Origin: Flaveria trinervia
Taxonomy: Eukaryota; Streptophyta; Magnoliopsida; Asterales; Asteraceae
Length of the DNA: 64,000 nt
Direction of reading: 5' to 3'
Assembly (NCBI GenBank): GCA_025506515.1
Contig: CM046442.1
Coordinates: 11,359,154-11,423,153, forward strand
The translations under genes were made by a program, and so were the position numbers. Shown here one piece after another: positions 1 through 11,372 of the stretch (position 1 is the stretch's first letter; every line of letters starts with the position of its first letter). The notes under the pieces were generated by a model that saw only the letters and a program-made list of their open reading frames with translations, was not told where the DNA came from and did not search any database.

Positions 1-3000
1 ACCCAAGCTGAAAGCCCTCAGGATGAGTCTCTATACTCCCCTGAGTAGCCAAAAAGGGACAGCCCTATCACAGGCTCAATACCTTTAGATATTGATCAAA
101 GTCCGGGTCATTAAGTTTCACTTCCATATCTTTTATTGACCTTTTAACTGGAACTGATGAAGAGATTATGTCTCTTAAGGGAATAAAGTTGATCCACAAC
201 ACCCTCTCAAGGATCAACAGAGCCCAGAGAGACCTCTATCTCTAGCCCACATCAGCAAAGCCCTACTGTGGTGAGTCCCACTGATGTGGAGGGGACTCAT
301 GTAGATTCAGCTGTCACTACTAGAGGATTCCCAGTGGATCCTCAGGACAATGTAACATCACTGAGACTGAATCTACGGCAACCATGCCCTTTGATGACTC
401 TGAAAGAGACATATCGAGCAAGGGAAACCAGGGTGCCAGAACCATATCTGGTGGTGAGGATGAACATACAAGGTATGTTACCTCATCTCCCCGTGATTCT
501 TCACAAGAAGATGAGGGAAGAATGCAACTTACCATCCAAGACCTACTTTCTAAAGTCTCAAATCTTGAATCCAAGGTTAAGACTTTAGAGGATAGGTCTG
601 CCACTCAGCAACTTGAGATTGAAACTCTCAAGGCCAAACTAGCTGAGAAACAGATTAAGAGGTCTGTTAGGCATGTACCAATTCAGGTCTCCTTGACCTC
701 TTCCTCTAGCTCATCAAGCTCTCAGGATGATGCTACCAAAAAGGGGGAGAGTGTTCAGAGACAAAGTCAAAGACAAGAGGAAACCAAAGTCAAGCTCTCA
801 CTTCCTTGAGATCAAAATATAGTACAACAAGCTTCAATCTTCCCTGAGCCTCCTCCAGTTGTTATTCAAATGGATCAAAGGATGCTCCAAGATCTCAATA
901 GGTTCTTTAACAAGTTCCTATTGGAATCTCTCATAGAACAGCCAAGCCTGATATGTCTATGATCTACTTCGGAGCTCAAGAGCTTCGGAGGTTAAATACA
1001 CCTTCTACCACTATTGAGGAAGTTGGTCAACCTAAGGTCCAAGTGGAACCTAAGATTAACTTCGAAGGGGAAACAAGGACTGATGGCCCAGCAACTGAAA
1101 CTGTTGGGACAGATAGTGCATTTTCACAGACTTCCGAAGCACAATTCAAAGCCTCGGAAGAAAAAGTTCAAACTTCCGAAGCTGAGATTGCTACTGCGGA
1201 AGGACTATTCTCTTTATCTGATGATCTAATAGTCACAGATGCAATCCTAGAACTCGCATCTGAGGTTAATAGAGAGGATTTTCTCACTCAACCTTTAGCT
1301 CCAACATCTGCATTAACTCCAGCTCCCATCTCTACTACTCAACCTGAATCTTCTATCCAAGAACCCCAAAGTCTAGTACTTCCGAAGACATCAAAGGAAA
1401 GAGGAAGATGACTTCGGAAGAGCTTCAGGAGGAAGAAAGGTTGAAGAAACTCAAAAGAAAAGGTGGGCTGACGACCGGAAAACTGTTAGCTGCAAGTACC
1501 AAAGCAGCTGCAAGTACCAAAGCAGCTGCAGCCAACCAGGAGGCAATCAACAACCAAAAAAGGGTAGAGATTATCGATAGACTTGTTAGTCTAGAAGCTG
1601 CAACTGAGGATGCACTACTGCTACCATTAGAGGAGTTAATAGAGCTGGAAAAGGCAACCTTGCTCCTAAAACAACAAAAAGAAGAAGATGCAAGGTTGGC
1701 CCTGGAAGAAGAAAGGGAGAGAAAAGAAAAAGAAGCTGATCTACAGCTTAGGAGGGACAAGATAACTTTCCTAACTTCCAGAGGTTTCTCTCAAGAAGAA
1801 TTATCTACACATAACAATGATACGATCTTATGGCTCTTCAACAAAGAGCGAGATCAAATGGAGAAGAGAGAAAGAGAGCTGAAAGGGAAAAGCTTTTGAA
1901 AAAGAAGAAGAAGGAAGAGGAAGCAGGACTGACCGCTGCCAAGAAAATAGATGAGAAAGCCTGGATGAAAAGCTATCTTAGAGCTCATGGATTCTCTAGC
2001 AGGCAGGTGGGTCCTATGTCAGAAAAGACTCTCCAGCGACATGTCAGTGACATTAAGGCTGACATTCGCACGGGGAAGAGGAAGGAGATGTACAGAAGGG
2101 GACAGGGGATAACCTTCAAAGCAACACTCAACCCAAACTCCAAACCCAACCACAACCTGAAACCTTACCCTTCTCACTCCACATCAAAACCGAACCAACC
2201 ATGAACCATTCACCCCTGAACCTACACCATCACTTCTACCAACTCCTTCACCTCAACCACCTAAACTTCCCATCATCCAACCTAAAACTCTAGCCAGAAC
2301 CCAAACACCTGAACCTACCCATCAACCCATTAGACCATCCCCTCAGCCTTCTAACATCTCTCCTTAGAAGAATTCAAAGCAGACAAGACAAAGCTCATAA
2401 AATGTACAACTCTGAGCGACATTTCCTATGAGGAGGATTCTGTCCGATTGACCTATGTTGATGGATCCTCAAGTTCCCTCACTAGAGATCAATTTCTTGA
2501 TCTGCCCAGAGGAACTTTGGACCAAGCTGCAAATCTCCTTGGCCTCAATTCAGACACTTTGAATGAGGAAGAAAAGAAGTTAAGGAGAAGGCTGGTGACT
2601 CTACTAGATACGAAGAAAATCGACAGCGTGCCAAGAAAAGCTCTTGCACCTAGAAAGAAGATCATCCGGTGGAGGTTCGAAGATTCATCTCACAACTTTT
2701 TGTTGAAAGAGAGAATGGAGAGCTCAACATGCCGAGTTCCTCATCTCTGCTACACTTAAGCAGATTTGATATTGCTGAGTTAGCGGAGAAGACATTCTCC
2801 AACCCTTCAAACTCTGAGATAGCTGCCCATATCAGAAGTCATCTAGGCAGCCTTCATATGGCCGAACTAACTGCTAGAAGCAAGATTGAAGTAGAGTTGA
2901 AACTGAGAGAGGGGGGAAAGGAAGGGATCAACACCCAAGGCAAAGCCTTTTTACAAATGGTTGAAGGCCCTGAACTAGAATCCATAGTTAGATGGGAGTA

Positions 3001-3196
3001 TGACTATAACTCCCGTCAACTAACTCTTTTCAGGGAGGCACCACAAAAGGTACATGTCATTCAGAGTGATAGACTGGATCTCCTATCTACCAATGACTTG
3101 TACAAGCTTCTCAGCACCACTTCAGGAAAGAACAAAGAGACAGACAAATATCTTTTGTCCCTGGTGCTGAAAGATTTGAGAAGCAGAAATAAGTGA
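1..3196 (+). pseudogene. Extra 3' ORF (SIRE env-like/aORF) of element A, frameshifted, N-terminus outside window
   Basis: The coding signal switches frame several times: 384-809, 953-1411, 1408-1899, 1830-2204, 2448-2759, 2669-3196. Visible parts in order are a Ser/Pro-rich stretch with a coiled-coil segment (about 530-660), an acidic stretch with TSEA/ASEE-like peptides encoded by TTCCGAAG motifs (1130-1200), a highly charged Lys/Glu helix (1408-1950), a motif with GFSSRQVGPM (1990-2020), a Pro-rich linker (2110-2370) and a C-terminal globular domain (2448-3196). B has a matching GFSGRRLGPM motif. The product is the downstream protein of SIRE-type copia elements, often called envelope-like; its function is unknown. 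I see no clear transmembrane segment here. It is broken and not expected to be functional. Confidence 0.72.
1484..1534 (+). repeat. 18-bp tandem repeat inside A's extra ORF
   Basis: The unit gctgcaagtaccaaagca occurs twice plus a partial copy and encodes AASTKA repeats within the charged helical region. It looks like a simple replication-slippage expansion and keeps the frame. Confidence 0.7.
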
Positions 3197-3226
3197 GGTT
3201 TTGGTAGCATCAGCCTAGGGGGAGTT

Positions 3227-4087
3227 TGTTGGATCTAGAAAGGCTGGTGCAACCAAAACCAAGTCACTTAGAAGATTTTGGTACAACAAATAAGGACTTT
3301 CGAAGCTAATTGTGGAACTTCCGAAGGACAGAGGAGCTCTTCCAAAGACAAAGTGTAAAGCTTACTTCCGAAGGAAAAGTCCCAACTTCCAAAGACAAAG
3401 AACCTACTTCCAAAGTTCAAGACTTAGAAAGAAAGATCTGAAGTCAACTTCCGAAGCACAGAAGTCCTCAAGCCTCGGAAGTATAGAAGCCACTTCCGAA
3501 GTATAAGTGGCTTCGGAAGAACTTGTTCTTCCGAAGCCAACTTATCTTCAGAATCACTGCTATTATCCAGTGGACATAAGTATGGCCTGCCTGACACTCC
3601 GCTGCAAATCTCTGAGATACTGCATGGTGTTTTCTCAAAAGTCATGCAGTTGACCATACTTTAATCCAATGTTTACCTTTTTATGTTAGTACAGTTGCCA
3701 TATTTAGTTGGTGACAAAAGGTAAGTCATGGACATGTCATGACTACCATATCTTAGATAATACTTTATCTAAGATACCTTAACTTTAGCATTGTAGTATA
3801 TGCTTTAGTCTTAGGTTTCCAGCTGGTGTCAAAGTATATCTAGTTGTAGGATCTAGTATATATAGTCTCTCATTGTAACTCATATATCATGCTTGTAAGA
3901 GTCTTGTAAAATCCTGAGTTGAGAAGTAATATATACAAGTACCTTAAAAATTTATTTCTGTGTGTTCCTTTATTACTTATTATATTATTATCAATTCTTG
4001 AAAAAGACTTTACCCGTCTGAATTGAGTGTTTCTATAAGTGAGTTTGAGAGAAATCCAAGTTTTTAAGGGACAAACCCGATCCTGCA
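3227..4087 (+). repeat. 3' LTR of element A (861 bp)
   Basis: It starts TGTTGG right after the purine tract cctagggggagttt and ends cctgca. The end matches LTR ends in C (43429) and B (minus strand, 24722). About ten copies of TTCCGAAG or near variants lie in 3298-3545, including a long hairpin at 3503-3545. A TATA-like tatatatag lies near 3858-3866, ahead of the probable R region. Only the right target-site flank (ggttt, 4088-4092) is in the window, so the duplication cannot be confirmed. Confidence 0.85.
3503..3545 (+). other. Long inverted repeat (hairpin) in element A LTR
   Basis: Arms 3509-3522 and 3525-3538 are a perfect 14-bp inverted repeat with a 2-nt loop. With one bulged base the pairing extends to 3503-3545, about 20 bp per arm. 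Each arm contains the TTCCGAAG core. Confidence 0.85.
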
Positions 4088-5308
4088 GGTTTTAAATTAT
4101 AAAAAACACATCATAAGAATACCCCAAAATTACATAAACCCTAGAATGCCTTTAATCCAAATTGAATATTAATTTGATAAAAATTACCAAAATAAACATG
4201 GGGCTTTGATTCCACATGTAATTTCAAGTATATACATACGTTTACTTACCCGATTTGAAAATAGATGAATGATGAACAAGCTATGAACAGACCGCAACAC
4301 ACGTAAGGCTTGTTTGATGTTCAAATAATGAGTAAAATCAAATTAACATCGAGGATAGTTTCAGATGGTGTTCTTGATGCAAAGCCCCTTGTCAATTTCG
4401 AAGATTGAAGCCCGGATAATGGTGTTCGAGTGTGGTGCAGGTTGCGATCGAAGATGATGATAGAATTTGAGGTTTGTTTGTTTCAGGTGGAATTGAAGGT
4501 TGTATTCGATTAATGGTAACCAGATGATTATTTATGTTAGTTTAATTGGATTATAATTAGGATTAAATTCTAAAACGACTTTATGGTTAAAGACGAATTT
4601 TGGTTTCGTGTTTGAATACCCATAACGACTCTTAAAATCTAATTAAAGTGTAGTAACAAGTTCGATTCTTGTTCCTGAAGCGGTTAGAAACGATTTAGGT
4701 TCACGATTCAATGGGTTTTGGAGGTTTCAAGTCGCCGGACTTCGACCGGAGAGTTGGCCGACGGTCGATGGGGAGAAGGTGGGGGTGGTTTGGGGTTTGA
4801 AAATAAGTTACACATTTGGCCCTGTGGTTTTTGAAAGTTATTATTTTATGTAAAAACTTTTAATTTAGTTTTAAAAAAATTACACATTCAACCCTAGACT
4901 TTATAACACTCATTTGAATAATAAACCAAATTAATTATTTGTTAAGTTTCATAACATTTATAAAACTTGTAAGCTTTATAATTTGATTATTTATTGTCAA
5001 TAATTAAAATTTATATTTACTCATAAATCTTTATTATTTTATAACTTTATAAGAAAGAATTGCTTAAAAACCAATAATTATTACAAGTTATTTAGATAAT
5101 TAACAAATGAATAATTCACAATATAAAATTGCAAATTAATGCATTTGACTCATTACAATTATTATAATAATTTTATAATAGAACTTAAAAATTAGGTTTT
5201 AACTTGGAAAGATGGTGGAGGTTACATACAATAACACAAATAACCATGACAAATAAAAGTATGAATGTAAGTGCTTTACAAGTTTTAAACGTTTACGAGT
5301 GTATGTTG
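4088..5308 (+). repeat. AT-rich repeat, copy 0 (diverged, left-truncated)
   Basis: Noncoding and strongly AT-rich. It shares order and words with copies 1 and 2: aaccctag, then a catggggcttt word, then ggtgttcgag near 4420, a GC-richer block at 4720-4800, tacacatttggccc near 4810 and a caaccctagac word near 4900. Its left end is replaced by element A. Its AT-rich tail (about 4930-5308) has no counterpart in copy 1 but may correspond to the tail of copy 2 (about 19995-20352). I recognise no coding domain. Confidence 0.55.
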
Positions 5309-6713
5309 ATAAGATTAACATGTTTCACCCCAAAACGGTGTGAAATAATATAAAAGGAGGCAAGGAAACTCACATGATATATATATATAAGGTGATGATA
5401 AGAATTTAAACGAGGCTCCAACGATTTTTTTTACAAGTTACCTAAACGTATTGATTCCAAGATTAAGTTCAATAATAAAATTAACAATTAAAGGTTAACT
5501 AGGGTTTCAATTAAAATTGGGGGTTTTAAATAATTAACTAAAATAATGAATGGTTTATATTTTGGTTTAATAAAGATGGTATAAATCAATTAAGACCAAG
5601 AATAATTAAAAATGATTCAATAATTTAATTTATTGATTTAATAGAAATTAAGTATAATATGTGAAAAGAAATAAATAATTATTTAAAATTTGATAAATGT
5701 ACTTAATTGTATACTTATTTAGGTGACTTTAAAATTATTTAACTCATTTTATAAAGTTTTGAATGTTTAAATAATTTATTATAAAGATCTTATAATATAA
5801 GATTTTAATAATAATAATTAAGTATAATATATTATTGTTTTATGAGTTTCAAGAGTTTAAATATAAGTTAGAGAATAGATTTGTTAACTATTTATGATAT
5901 AACATGTTAGATGAATAGACGAATAATTAATGATTTAAATATGTTATAACATAACTTATTTGATTTGAAAAAAACCATTATAAGGTATTCTTTTTGTCAT
6001 AGTTTTTTATAATTTTAAAATATAAAATTAGAATATTATTTGTTTAAAATTTTAGAAATTAAATCTATAACTTCTAGAATATATTTAATTAACAATAATA
6101 ATTTTATTTTGATGAATTAATATATTAAGAATTTATGGAATTTAAATGATTAAAAAATAATAATAAAAAATAACCTGTGGGTGCCCGGGTTCGAACCCAG
6201 GACCCCATGTGTGTAGTCCATGTATGTTACCAGTGGGCTATAGGCCTTAAGTTTGTTAAAAGCCCAGTTATAAAGTTTAAAAACACTAATTACAAAAACC
6301 CTCAATTTCATAAGAACCCTAGAACGATTTTGATCAAATTGAACATGAATTCAAAGTTATTAACCCAATTGATCATGGGGCTTTTCTTTCCCACATGAAA
6401 CCGAGTGTGAGGATGTGTTTAATTACATTGATTGGTATAGTTTGATAGAAAGAAGAGCAATGAATACTGCGACTGGACATAAGATTGATTCAGAAGAAGA
6501 TGATGATTATAATCCAAATTAATGACTGGAAAAGCTTCAAATGTTGATGATGTTCCATAACCCTTGACTAATTGAAAGCTATGATGTTCAGAAAATGGTG
6601 TTCGAGTAGGTTGCAGGTTTGAAGTAAAAATAGTATTCGAGAGGGGTGAATGGATCTGTTTTGATTGTAATCAGAGTTGAAGAAGGTTCCAGAGAACAAA
6701 GTAGATTATTTCA
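5309..6713 (+). repeat. AT-rich repeat, copy 1, left segment
   Basis: It begins with the word ttaacatgtttcacccc that also opens copy 2 at 18052, and runs collinear with 18046-19427. It holds very AT-rich DNA, a tRNA-like relic at 6175-6245 and a short GC-richer stretch. It is cut at 6713 by solo LTR S1. No coding region is visible. Confidence 0.8.
6175..6245 (-). other. tRNA-derived relic (SINE-head-like), copy 1
   Basis: On the minus strand a T-arm-like segment is intact: ctggg, loop ttcgaac, ccggg (around 6183-6199). It contains the internal promoter B box ggttcgaacc. An A-box-like tagcccactgg precedes it at about 6230-6241. The acceptor strands do not pair, so it is not a working tRNA. 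It resembles the head of a tRNA-derived SINE, but no clear SINE body or flanking duplication was found. Confidence 0.4.
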
Positions 6714-8821
6714 TGTAAGGCCCTGTTCCCGGGACGCTTACAGCTGGTCGTTCATCACATACAAAACATACATTTTCATTTATCTTACGTAAACATTGCA
6801 GCGGAAACATTAAAAAATGACATTTCATTTCGTCAGAAAAGCTTTTGCAAACTAATACATCGTTAATCAGTGATAAATTATATTGTTGCATTACATCACA
6901 AAAGCATTATATAAATGGATGCCATCCAAAAGAGCTGAGTTGCCGCCCATGCCATCCTCAACAATCATTACCTGCCACTAGAAACACATAAAAATCAGCG
7001 TTGCTGACTGAGTTCTAGTTTTATAATAAAACATACTTTTCTTTTGTTAAAACCGTACTTTACTTTTCATGTTATCATACATCATACATACACATAGATA
7101 ATATCATTATTATCTTCATCATTCATTCATTCATTCTTTAACTTTCGTTCATTCATCGTACGTCATTTACATCACTTTCCTTCATCATTACATCTTTTGC
7201 TTTCCATCAAACCATAAACTTTACCCTTCTGTTCATGGTACTGGACCTAGGCCTATCATAGACCTTCTATAACGGTGCACCGCACCTCTGGCCACAGTAC
7301 CTAAGGTAAAGTTTAGATGTACCATTGCCATATGCAATACCTTTCTGTTCATGGTAATGGACCTAGGCCTATCATAGACCTATAACGGTGCACCGCACCT
7401 CTGGCCACAATACCTAAGGTATGCAGCAATGGTTCTATACAAATGGTCGATCACAAAGAAAGACCCCGATGTGCATCCTCCCGGGGTAACGAACCCACAC
7501 ACCGTTGGGCTAACATCTTTCAATGGCGTGTCCCGACATACAAATCTTGCAAGACTTTCTTTACCTCCATTATTCATTAATGCATGCATTCATCATGTTC
7601 CTCTTTTCATTATCTTTCACTTTATGTTATATAATACTTTCATTCCATTCATTAACATAACACGTAAAGCCACAGGAAAGATAAACATACATTATAATAA
7701 GGAACATCAACATACACAGTCATCATCATCATACAAGGCAACATCATACATACATAACATACATCATGCATAAACATGCAACATCATCATCATGCCCAAC
7801 ATAACCTCTATGATCTCAAAGGTCATCTTACATGAACTTACGGGAACTTCCACGTCAAAACTTACATCTACACTTTCCCCCGAAAGTCAGTCATTAAACT
7901 ATGCTTTTCCTCGGGTACAACAGCCCTATCTGGGCGTATGGGCACCCTTCAGTCGCATGGCCTCCAGGCGACTAACATCATGTGAATGGACCAATGCCGA
8001 TGAACACCTATGCGGATGAACACCCTATCTTGCGAATGGACCTCATGCGGATGGACACCAATGCGGATGAACACCCATACGAGTAGACCTCATGCGGAAA
8101 AGTCCTATGCGAATGGAGCTAATATGAATGGACCAATGCGGATGAAACTAATGCGGACGAGAACTTATGCGAATGGGCCCTCAGTCACATGACTCCCCGT
8201 GCGACTAGCCCCCAATCGTGCGAATGAACCTCAATCGCACCCCATTCGGTCGCCTAGCCCTAGCTGGTGCAGAATGCAGTTAATCCCGAACCCAATCTGT
8301 CATTTTCGACCTCCAAGCTCATCCAAACTCGTTCTAAGCCAAAATCAACCATCTTAAACCTTAGGAATGCCTACCACAACCCCATTCAAGTACACACAAG
8401 CCCGGAACCAAACTCCAAACGCATCACACACAACTCATAAAAATGGGTCATATATACACATATACAAAAACGGGTTTCAGATGTGTTCCAGCCCTAAAAT
8501 TGACCAAAAACATTTAAAATAGGGGTCCTAGAACTCACACAAACAACGCCAAGAAGTAAAGCTTCGATTGGACCCGCTACACGACGATTTTGCTCTCTTG
8601 AATCAACTCGAACCAACCTTTTTCTCTCTTTTCTCCCTTTCTTCTTCTTCTCTCTTTTCTTGTTGAAAATTTGGGTGTGGGGAGAGAGTAAGGGCTGCCA
8701 TCTCCCTTCAAATACCTCCACTTACCCAACTTTCTCTCGTTGGCGAGTTTGGTCCCCCGAATTTGGACTTTATTTATTTTTCTTCTTTGTTCGGCTTCAA
8801 AGAAAATATCCGGGTGTTACA
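6714..8821 (-). mobile_element. S1: solo LTR of the gypsy family, minus strand, old copy
   Basis: It is bounded by tgtaaggccc at 6714 and ggtgttaca at 8821, the reverse complement of the LTR ends of G1 and G2. It is flanked by the duplication tttca (6709-6713 and 8822-8826). Copy 2 shows the uninterrupted site at 19423-19427. At 2108 bp it is longer and clearly more diverged than the 1.84-1.88-kb LTRs of G1, G2 and S2. No internal region is present, so it formed by LTR-LTR recombination. It contains a degenerate TGCGGATG/GCGAATGGA array (7975-8240). Confidence 0.93.
7227..7419 (-). repeat. 116-bp-period tandem duplication inside S1
   Basis: The segment starting ttctgttcatgg at 7227 recurs at 7343, continuing through ggacctaggcctatcatagacc-like and gcaccgcacctctggccaca-like words. 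It sits at about the same distance from the LTR 3' end as the 70-bp tandem duplication in G1 and G2 LTRs. Confidence 0.8.
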
Positions 8822-8826
8822 TTTCA

Positions 8827-9169
8827 CTTCTCTTATATAAAGTTAATTTCCTATGTTTCGACTCATTTGATTTAAATGACTAATTTGGTTGTTTCAGGTT
8901 TGATTCGAGAGTTAGAATGTAGTTTCAATTGTAATTATTCATGAATTTAAATCCCTCGTGATGATAGAAACGTTTTCAAGCTTTTAATTAACTCTATTTG
9001 GTCTGTTTTGAATGAGGTTGAATGTAAGGTTAAATCGATGTGTCTCGGTTTTGGTTCACCACCATAACAACCATACATGCTCAATTTAAGGATGGTTTAA
9101 TTGCATTTTAGTTGATTGTTTTGGGTGTGAATGAGTGGCCGGAGGACCGCTGGAGATGGTGGTCGGAGA
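8827..9169 (+). repeat. AT-rich repeat, copy 1, middle segment
   Basis: The 343 bp between S1 and G1 are collinear with 19428-19804 of copy 2 (words gatttaaatg, ggttgtttcagg, gatggtggtcggaga). Copy 2 carries a short segment near 19682-19725 that is reduced here. No gene is visible. Confidence 0.85.
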
Positions 9170-9799
9170 TGTAACACCCGAATATTTATTATTTTGAAGC
9201 CGGTGGCGAAAGAAAAGAAAATAAAGTCCAAAAGTCGAGGGACCAAACCCACCAGTGAAGAAAAGTTGGGAAATGTGGTGAATATGTAGGGAGAGGGCAG
9301 CCCACTCTCCCCACACTCACATTTCAGCTCACAAAGAGGAGAATAGAGAGAAAGAGGGAAAAAGAGGAAAAAGTGTTGGTTCGGGTCGGTTCGGGTCGCC
9401 AAAATCGTCGTGAAGCAAGCCGAATCGAAGGTCTTGTCATTGTGCTCGTTTAGGTGAGTTCTAGGACCCCTCTTTTACTTTTTTTCAAACGATTTGGGGC
9501 TGGAAAACATCTGAAATCGAGTTTTTCGTATGTGTGTAAGTTGACCCGTTTGTGTACGTGTATGTATATGTATGACGCGATTGTGACTTGATTTCTCGCT
9601 TGGTTGTGCTTGAATGATGTTATGGTATGCATCCTTAAGGTTTAGGATGGTCGATTTAGGCTTAAAATGGCTTTAGATGAGTTTGGAGGCCGAAAACCCT
9701 CGGCTGCAGTCGGGTTGAACTGCAATCTGCATCAGCTAGGGCTAGGCGACCGACTGGAGGCCGAATGGAGGCCATACGGCCGATTAGGGTGCGATTGGG

Positions 9800-9994
9800 G
9801 TTCATTCGCACGATTGGAGGGCCAGTCGTATGGGGGTCATGCGACTGAAGGTCCATTCGCACAACTGAAGGTCCAGTCGCATAGGTGTTCATCCGCATTG
9901 TCCATTCGCACGACTGGATGTTCATTCGCATAGGTGTTCATCCGTATTAGTTCAATCGCATGATGTTCAGTCGCATGGAGGCCATGCGACTGAA
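9800..9994 (+). repeat. GTCGCATG/ATTCGCAC motif array with hairpins in G1 5' LTR
   Basis: Imperfect words attcgcacgact, agtcgcatg and catgcgactg alternate in both orientations. The best hairpin is 9966-9978 with 9982-9994 (13 perfect pairs, 3-nt loop). A second pairs agtcgcatg with catgcgact near 9820-9847 less perfectly. The array recurs in every LTR of the family with differing unit numbers. Confidence 0.8.
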
Positions 9995-10412
9995 GGGTGT
10001 CCATACGCCTGAATAGGGCTGTTGAACCCGAGGAAGGTGTAGATTGACTTTTGACTTTCGGGGGAAAGTGCAGATGTAAGTTTTGATGTAAAGGTTCCCA
10101 TAAGAGTTTTTAAGACGACGATCGAGGTCTTAGAAAGCATGTTGGGCATGATGAGGGTGATGATGTTGTACGTTATGTATGTATGACGTTGCCATGTATG
10201 ATGTGATGTTGATGCATGTTTATGTTCCTTAATGTGATGTATAATATCTTTCCTGTGACTTTACTTGTTATGATGAATGAACGAAGTATTATGTAAGGTA
10301 AAGTGAAAGATAAAGAAAGAGGAACATGATGAACGAATGAAACGTCTTGCACACATCGGATACGGGGTCCTTCTTGGTGACTGACCCCAATGTAGAACCT
10401 CTACCGCTCACC

Positions 10413-10548
10413 CCTAGTACTGTGGCATACGTTTAGCTGTCATTTGTTGACTTCGGCCCAGTAGCTAAGACGGATGGTTACTCCTAGTACCTTGGCATAC
10501 GTTTAGCTGTCATTTGTTGACTTAGGCCGGTAGCTACGACTAACCGGG
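10413..10548 (+). repeat. 70-bp tandem duplication in G1 5' LTR
   Basis: The word cctagtac begins both units (10413 and 10483), each followed by tggcatacgtttagctgtca and ttgttgactt. The duplication is also in the 3' LTR (about 17234-17368), S2, and both G2 LTRs, so it predates the spread of these copies. Confidence 0.88.
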
Positions 10549-11023
10549 GTGTAGCACATGGTATTGGTTTGGGATGATGTCCGATGCGCAAGTAAGGTAA
10601 TGAAGAAGGAATGAAACGATGAAGAAGATAATAATGATATTATCTATGTGTACATACGATGTGTTATCATGTAAAAGTAATGAACGGTTTTTATATGGAA
10701 GTAAAGTATGTTTATTTATAAAACTAGAACTCACTCAGCAACGCTGACTTTGATGTGTTTTTAGTTCGCAGGTAATGATTGCTGAGGATGGCACGGGCGA
10801 CTACTCAGCTCTTTTGGGATGGCATTCTTTTGATTAATGTTTTTGCATTGTAATGCGAACAAACTATTTTTGGTATGAATTGTATTAGTTTGCAAAAGCA
10901 ATACATGGAAATGAAAGTTTGTTTTAGTTTTCCGCTGCGATTTATTAAATACAAATGTAATTATATGTTTTATGTGCGATGAGAACCCAGCTGTAAGCGT
11001 CCCGGGAACGGGGCCTTACAAGT

Positions 11024-11035
11024 TGGTATCAGAGC
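11024..11035 (+). other. Primer binding site of G1
   Basis: The sequence tggtatcagagc lies three bases after the 5' LTR end and complements the 3' end of initiator methionine tRNA, the usual primer for plant gypsy chromoviruses. A 337-bp leader follows before gag. Confidence 0.9.
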
Positions 11036-11372
11036 CAAAGTTTAAGTGAAATGGGTAAATTTTCAGAATAAACCTAATCTTAAACTGAGAATGGGATGGA
11101 GAAAGGGAATGGGATGCCAAACTGAGTTGCTGCGTGCGTCATCAGGTATTTTCGTAAAGTTAACCGGTTTTATGTGCGCATGGTATGTGTTATGTGTTGT
11201 ATGTAGGTTTAAATACTGATGTAGTCAGGACAGGTAATACTTGGGGTATGAAGAGTAAAGTAAGTGGCTAATCACAACTGGCCACTGTAATTTGGGACTT
11301 ACTATACTTGACATAAACTGAGTTGTTTCCTTGAATGACCGTGTTGGTGTTTAAATCTTTCATGTGCGTGTG

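Larger units (their letters stand above)
1..4087 (+). mobile_element. Element A: 3' part of a SIRE-like Ty1/copia retrotransposon
   Basis: The extra ORF (1-3196) is followed by a purine tract ending at 3226 and a complete LTR (3227-4087). Gag and pol lie beyond the left edge. The order extra ORF, polypurine tract, LTR matches elements B, C, F and D, where the same ORF sits downstream of copia pol. The LTR carries many TTCCGAAG-type motifs, grouping A with B and C. A is inserted at the left edge of the AT-rich repeat copy that begins at 4088, so it is younger than that repeat. Assignment to SIRE/Maximus rests on the extra 3' ORF and is an inference. Confidence 0.82.
9170..11020 (+). repeat. 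5' LTR of G1 (1851 bp)
   Basis: It begins TGTAACACCC and ends gggccttaca. It contains a 13-bp-arm hairpin (9966-9994), a degenerate array of cattcgcacgactgg/cagtcgcatg words (9800-9995) and a 70-bp-period tandem duplication (10413-10548). Its last 300 bp match the 3' LTR closely. Confidence 0.95.

Noticed and set aside
6175..6245. Functional tRNA gene
   Set aside because: Only the T-arm and an A-box-like word are recognisable. The acceptor arms do not pair and no anticodon arm can be drawn.
7115..7140. cattcattcattc microsatellite as a separate feature
   Set aside because: It is a short variable part of the gypsy LTR and carries no further information.
9667..9933. Open frames of 88-94 codons in the gypsy LTRs (9667-9933, 22013-22297 and antisense partners)
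   Set aside because: They arise from the stop-poor GTCGCATG array. They are not conserved in frame between LTR copies and lie in noncoding LTR.
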